The position numbers were made by a program, and so were the translations under genes. The notes under the pieces are model-generated. The model had not been told where the DNA came from. It worked only from the letters and a program-made list of their open reading frames with translations, and did not search any database. Source: an uncultured Clostridia bacterium (GTDB taxonomy: Bacteria > Bacillota > Clostridia > TANB77 > CAG-508). Taken from it: 64,000 bases of DNA. Below, piece by piece: positions 62,052-64,000 of the stretch (positions within the stretch are counted from its first letter, which is position 1; every line of letters starts with the position of its first letter). The DNA lies in assembly GCA_934167445.1 (NCBI GenBank), contig CAKPKJ010000001.1, forward strand, positions 172,301-236,300, written 5' to 3'.

Positions 62052-62594
62052 CTAATTATTTTTATACATAAAGCATTCTTTATCGTGAGAATAAATAATT
62101 CCAATTGCTTGTAAATAAGAATATATAATTGTACTTCCCACAAATTTCATTCCGTTTTTTTGTAAATCTTTTGACAAATTGTCTGATAGTTTATTGGTTG
62201 TTTTATCTATTTCATAAATAATTACATCATTAGTAAAAGTCTTTAAATAGTTATGGAATGTACCATATTCGTTTTGTATTTTCTTAAAAATTTTACTATT
62301 ATTTATAGCAGCATTTATTTTTAGTTTATTTCTTATAATTTTTTCATTTTTTAATAATTCTTGAATTTTTCCATCATTGTAATTACATATCTTCTCTACA
62401 TCAAAATTATCAAATGCTTTTCTAAAATCTTCCCTTTTATTTAAAACACATTCCCAAGAAAGTCCTGCTTGAAAAGATTCGAGTATTAGCATTTCAAATA
62501 AGTATTTATCTTCAAAGTTAGGTTTACACCATTCTTTATCGTGGTATTCTATATATTTTTTATTTTTCAAATTACACCATTTACACCTTATCAT
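62052..62594 (-). CDS. tag: DNA-3-methyladenine glycosylase I
   Basis: 180 residues, family length. Excises 3-methyladenine from alkylated DNA. RCKWCN at the start and HDKEC near the C-terminus give the Cys/His zinc ligands with EYHDKEW; LFEMLILESFQAGLSWECVLNKRE is the highly conserved substrate-pocket segment, and KFVGSTIIYSYLQAIGII the C-terminal helix. The start overlaps the tail of the small ORF at 62601 by spacing of 6 bases, so the two are likely co-transcribed. Confidence 0.93.
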   Translation of the reverse strand: MIRCKWCNLKNKKYIEYHDKEWCKPNFEDKYLFEMLILESFQAGLSWECVLNKREDFRKAFDNFDVEKICNYNDGKIQELLKNEKIIRNKLKINAAINNSKIFKKIQNEYGTFHNYLKTFTNDVIIYEIDKTTNKLSDNLSKDLQKNGMKFVGSTIIYSYLQAIGIIYSHDKECFMYKNN

Positions 62595-62600
62595 AATACA

Positions 62601-62714
62601 TTACCCCCGTTTTGGAACATAGTATTTGCTCATATCGTTTCCTTCTAGTCTTAATAATTCTATTTTGTTTTTTATTCCTCTTTTTTTAGCAATTATTTTG
62701 ATATATCGTTGCAT
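62601..62714 (-). CDS. Very small basic protein ahead of tag
   Basis: 37 codons, MQRYIKIIAKKRGIKNKIELL onward to VPKRG and TAA, with AAAGGTGG 4-5 bases ahead of the ATG. It ends six bases before tag. Strongly basic. It may be a real small protein, a leader peptide for tag, or a remnant; no family recognised. Confidence 0.45.
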   Translation of the reverse strand: MQRYIKIIAKKRGIKNKIELLRLEGNDMSKYYVPKRG

Positions 62715-62821
62715 GTTACCACCTTTCCATATATTATATATGTTACTTCTTGCCTAAACGGTGTTAGGTTTTTATTTTATATTTCGGTGTAAAATTAAGA
62801 TTTTTACCGCTAAAATAAATA

Positions 62822-63202
62822 CTATTTTATTGTTGCCTTCCATAATCCATGTTTGTTGCAATAAGCATATAATGTTGCACCAGATATATATGGAAATCGA
62901 GTTTCCGTTTTTTGCTCAGGATATAATCTTACATGAGTTGTTCTATTTTCTGATACTTGTGCAATCCACATTATATAATGTTCCTTTTCCATTGGGTGTT
63001 CTACTTCTCCAACACTTACTACTATTTCATCTCCTACTTTTTTATATATTGGTATATGTTTTTCTGTTGCTGCATCTGTAGTATTAGCTTTCATTTCTTC
63101 CATTTTCCTACCACAACAAGTTATATGTTGTACATCTCCATCAATTAATTCTATTATATTGTCACATATTGGACATTTTAAAAATTTTGCATTTTCTTTC
63201 AT
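62822..63202 (-). CDS. dfx: Desulfoferrodoxin (superoxide reductase)
   Basis: 126 residues, two-iron class. N-terminal desulforedoxin centre: LKCPICDNII and HITCCGRKM supply four cysteines. Catalytic SOR centre: KHIPIYKK, EHPMEKEHYIMWI and CNKHGLW give four histidines and one cysteine. It reduces superoxide to peroxide without making oxygen, an anaerobe trait. AAAGGAGGAG precedes the start on the minus strand. Confidence 0.95.
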   Translation of the reverse strand: MKENAKFLKCPICDNIIELIDGDVQHITCCGRKMEEMKANTTDAATEKHIPIYKKVGDEIVVSVGEVEHPMEKEHYIMWIAQVSENRTTHVRLYPEQKTETRFPYISGATLYAYCNKHGLWKATIK

Positions 63203-63283
63203 TTAAAACTCCTCCTTTTATTAATATTATACTAGTATATAAAAATTGTAAACAAGAAAATAAGTTATTATTTTGTTCCTACT

Positions 63284-63442
63284 TTATACATTGCATTTTT
63301 TTAAATCTAATACTAATGCTTTTTTAGGACAAAAATTTGAGCATTTGCCACATTTTATACATTTATCATAATCTACTTTTGGTACTTCAAAGTCTTTTTG
63401 ACTTAATGCTCCAAAAGGACAAACTTTTGCAGCTGGACATAC
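63284..63442 (-). pseudogene. 4Fe-4S ferredoxin-domain remnant
   Basis: An open minus-strand frame encodes CPAAKVCPFGALSQKDFEVP then DYDKCIKCGKCSNFCPKKAL and a stop. One complete CxxCxxCxxxCP cluster and the tail of another remain; a TGA lies directly upstream and no start exists. It is the 3' end of a lost electron-transfer gene, joined to unrelated sequence near 63442. Confidence 0.75.
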
Positions 63443-63517
63443 TCATAAATATTTTAAATGTAGTTATGCGATAGTTTTCACTATCACACACCTACCCTAT
63501 TTAGTAAACTATGTCAT

Positions 63518-64000
63518 CTACTTTGTATCAATTAACAATTCCTTTGGATTCTTTTTTAAACTACTTATAGATGATATTACTAAAGATATTATAAGTACAA
63601 AAGACATAAATAAAATTACGTATATCATTGATTTGGGTAATATATTAATATCTAAGCTTGTTAAAGTTTTATTAAAACCGTCTACTTCTGCTCCTCCACC
63701 AAGTTGGCTAGATACAGATTGTTTTGCTATTTGTTTTGTTATATTTCCAGTAACTTTATTTAATATATTATTTCCTATTATGTTTCCTGTATAAATTGCT
63801 AAGAAATATGAGCCTATATACGCAGGGATAGATATAAAGACTAATTCAATAACAAATTGTCCAAAAATTTTCAATTTTGATATTCCTAATGATAGGAAAA
63901 TTGCTATTTCTTTTTTTCTAGCGTTCATCCATAAAAGTAATAATAATGAAACTGTAATACCTGCAAATATTAATGAAGCAGCAAATAATTTGTTTGCTAT
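63518..64000 (-). CDS. ABC transporter permease, FtsX C-terminal part (cut by window edge)
   Basis: The frame is open from the window end to the stop at 63518-63520 (161 codons visible). LWMNARKKEIAIFLSLGISK followed by KIFGQFVIELVFISIPAYIG and SYFLAIYTGN, then a soluble loop and a last helix MIYVILFMSFVLIISLVISS with SLKKNPKELLI at the end is the C-terminal FtsX domain of a MacB/Vex-type permease. The N-terminus and its ATPase lie beyond the window. Confidence 0.85.
   Translation of the reverse strand: MANKLFAASLIFAGITVSLLLLLWMNARKKEIAIFLSLGISKLKIFGQFVIELVFISIPAYIGSYFLAIYTGNIIGNNILNKVTGNITKQIAKQSVSSQLGGGAEVDGFNKTLTSLDINILPKSMIYVILFMSFVLIISLVISSISSLKKNPKELLIDTK

Noticed and set aside
62761..63148. 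Plus-strand hydrophobic ORFs opposite desulfoferrodoxin
   Set aside because: They are antisense to an unambiguous dfx gene and have no start signals.

Overview
The window is a very AT-rich, low-GC Gram-positive chromosome segment, most likely from a spore-forming member of the Clostridia. The evidence is the set spoVS, yabP, yabQ, a YtvI-like membrane protein, RqcH, class II fructose-bisphosphate aldolase, AdhE and desulfoferrodoxin, with strong Shine-Dalgarno sites and near-consensus sigma-A promoters throughout. The style resembles uncultured gut Clostridia, but the sequence alone does not fix the taxon. No rRNA, tRNA or CRISPR array was seen.

Layout. 1-8.5 kb: a DUF3006/MBL-hydrolase pair, then rny-ymdB-spoVS, a peptide-type solute-binding protein and recA (related to the Bacillus rny/ymdB/spoVS/recA neighbourhood). 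8.5-17.4 kb: a 30-residue-repeat protein broken at a poly-A tract, recX, scpA, rqcH, a DnaB-like helicase, a frameshifted peroxiredoxin, a polysaccharide deacetylase and fba. 17.4-33.5 kb: smpB, two small surface proteins, a DUF368 lipid-carrier translocase, tcdA, a TetR/ABC-exporter divergon with two matching operators, uvrB, cysE, murD and a YtvI-like protein. 33.5-36.7 kb: probable accessory genes, namely a RelA/SpoT-domain protein, a DUF1980-type OB-fold protein and an alpha/beta hydrolase. 36.8-39.6 kb: secA.

39.6-50.4 kb is the main accessory region. It starts exactly at the 3' end of secA and contains three further copies of the secA 3' end (the SEC-C zinc tail) at 43228, 45620 and 50312. 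The simplest reading is that three mobile elements integrated one after another at the secA 3' end, each displacing the previous tail. Their cargo includes a broken and a fragmentary tyrosine integrase, two HEPN/DUF5677-like proteins, a PD-(D/E)XK nuclease-like protein with an HTH and a membrane tail, a decayed RhuM gene, and a restriction-modification-like module: EVE plus PD-(D/E)XK protein, HNH endonuclease and two DNA methyltransferases.

50.4-60.3 kb returns to core genes: a MATE transporter fused to a cytidylate-kinase-like domain, adhE, prfB with its programmed +1 frameshift, lysC, the yabP-yabQ-divIC sporulation/division cluster, and rho. 60.3-61.6 kb has no intact gene but holds a strong promoter followed by hairpins (a candidate ncRNA). 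The last 2.4 kb on the minus strand looks eroded: a GNAT lacking its acetyl-CoA loop, tag, desulfoferrodoxin, a ferredoxin remnant and an ABC permease cut by the window edge. Long intergenic inverted repeats at 94-315 and 17435-17589 share their termini and look like one dispersed family.
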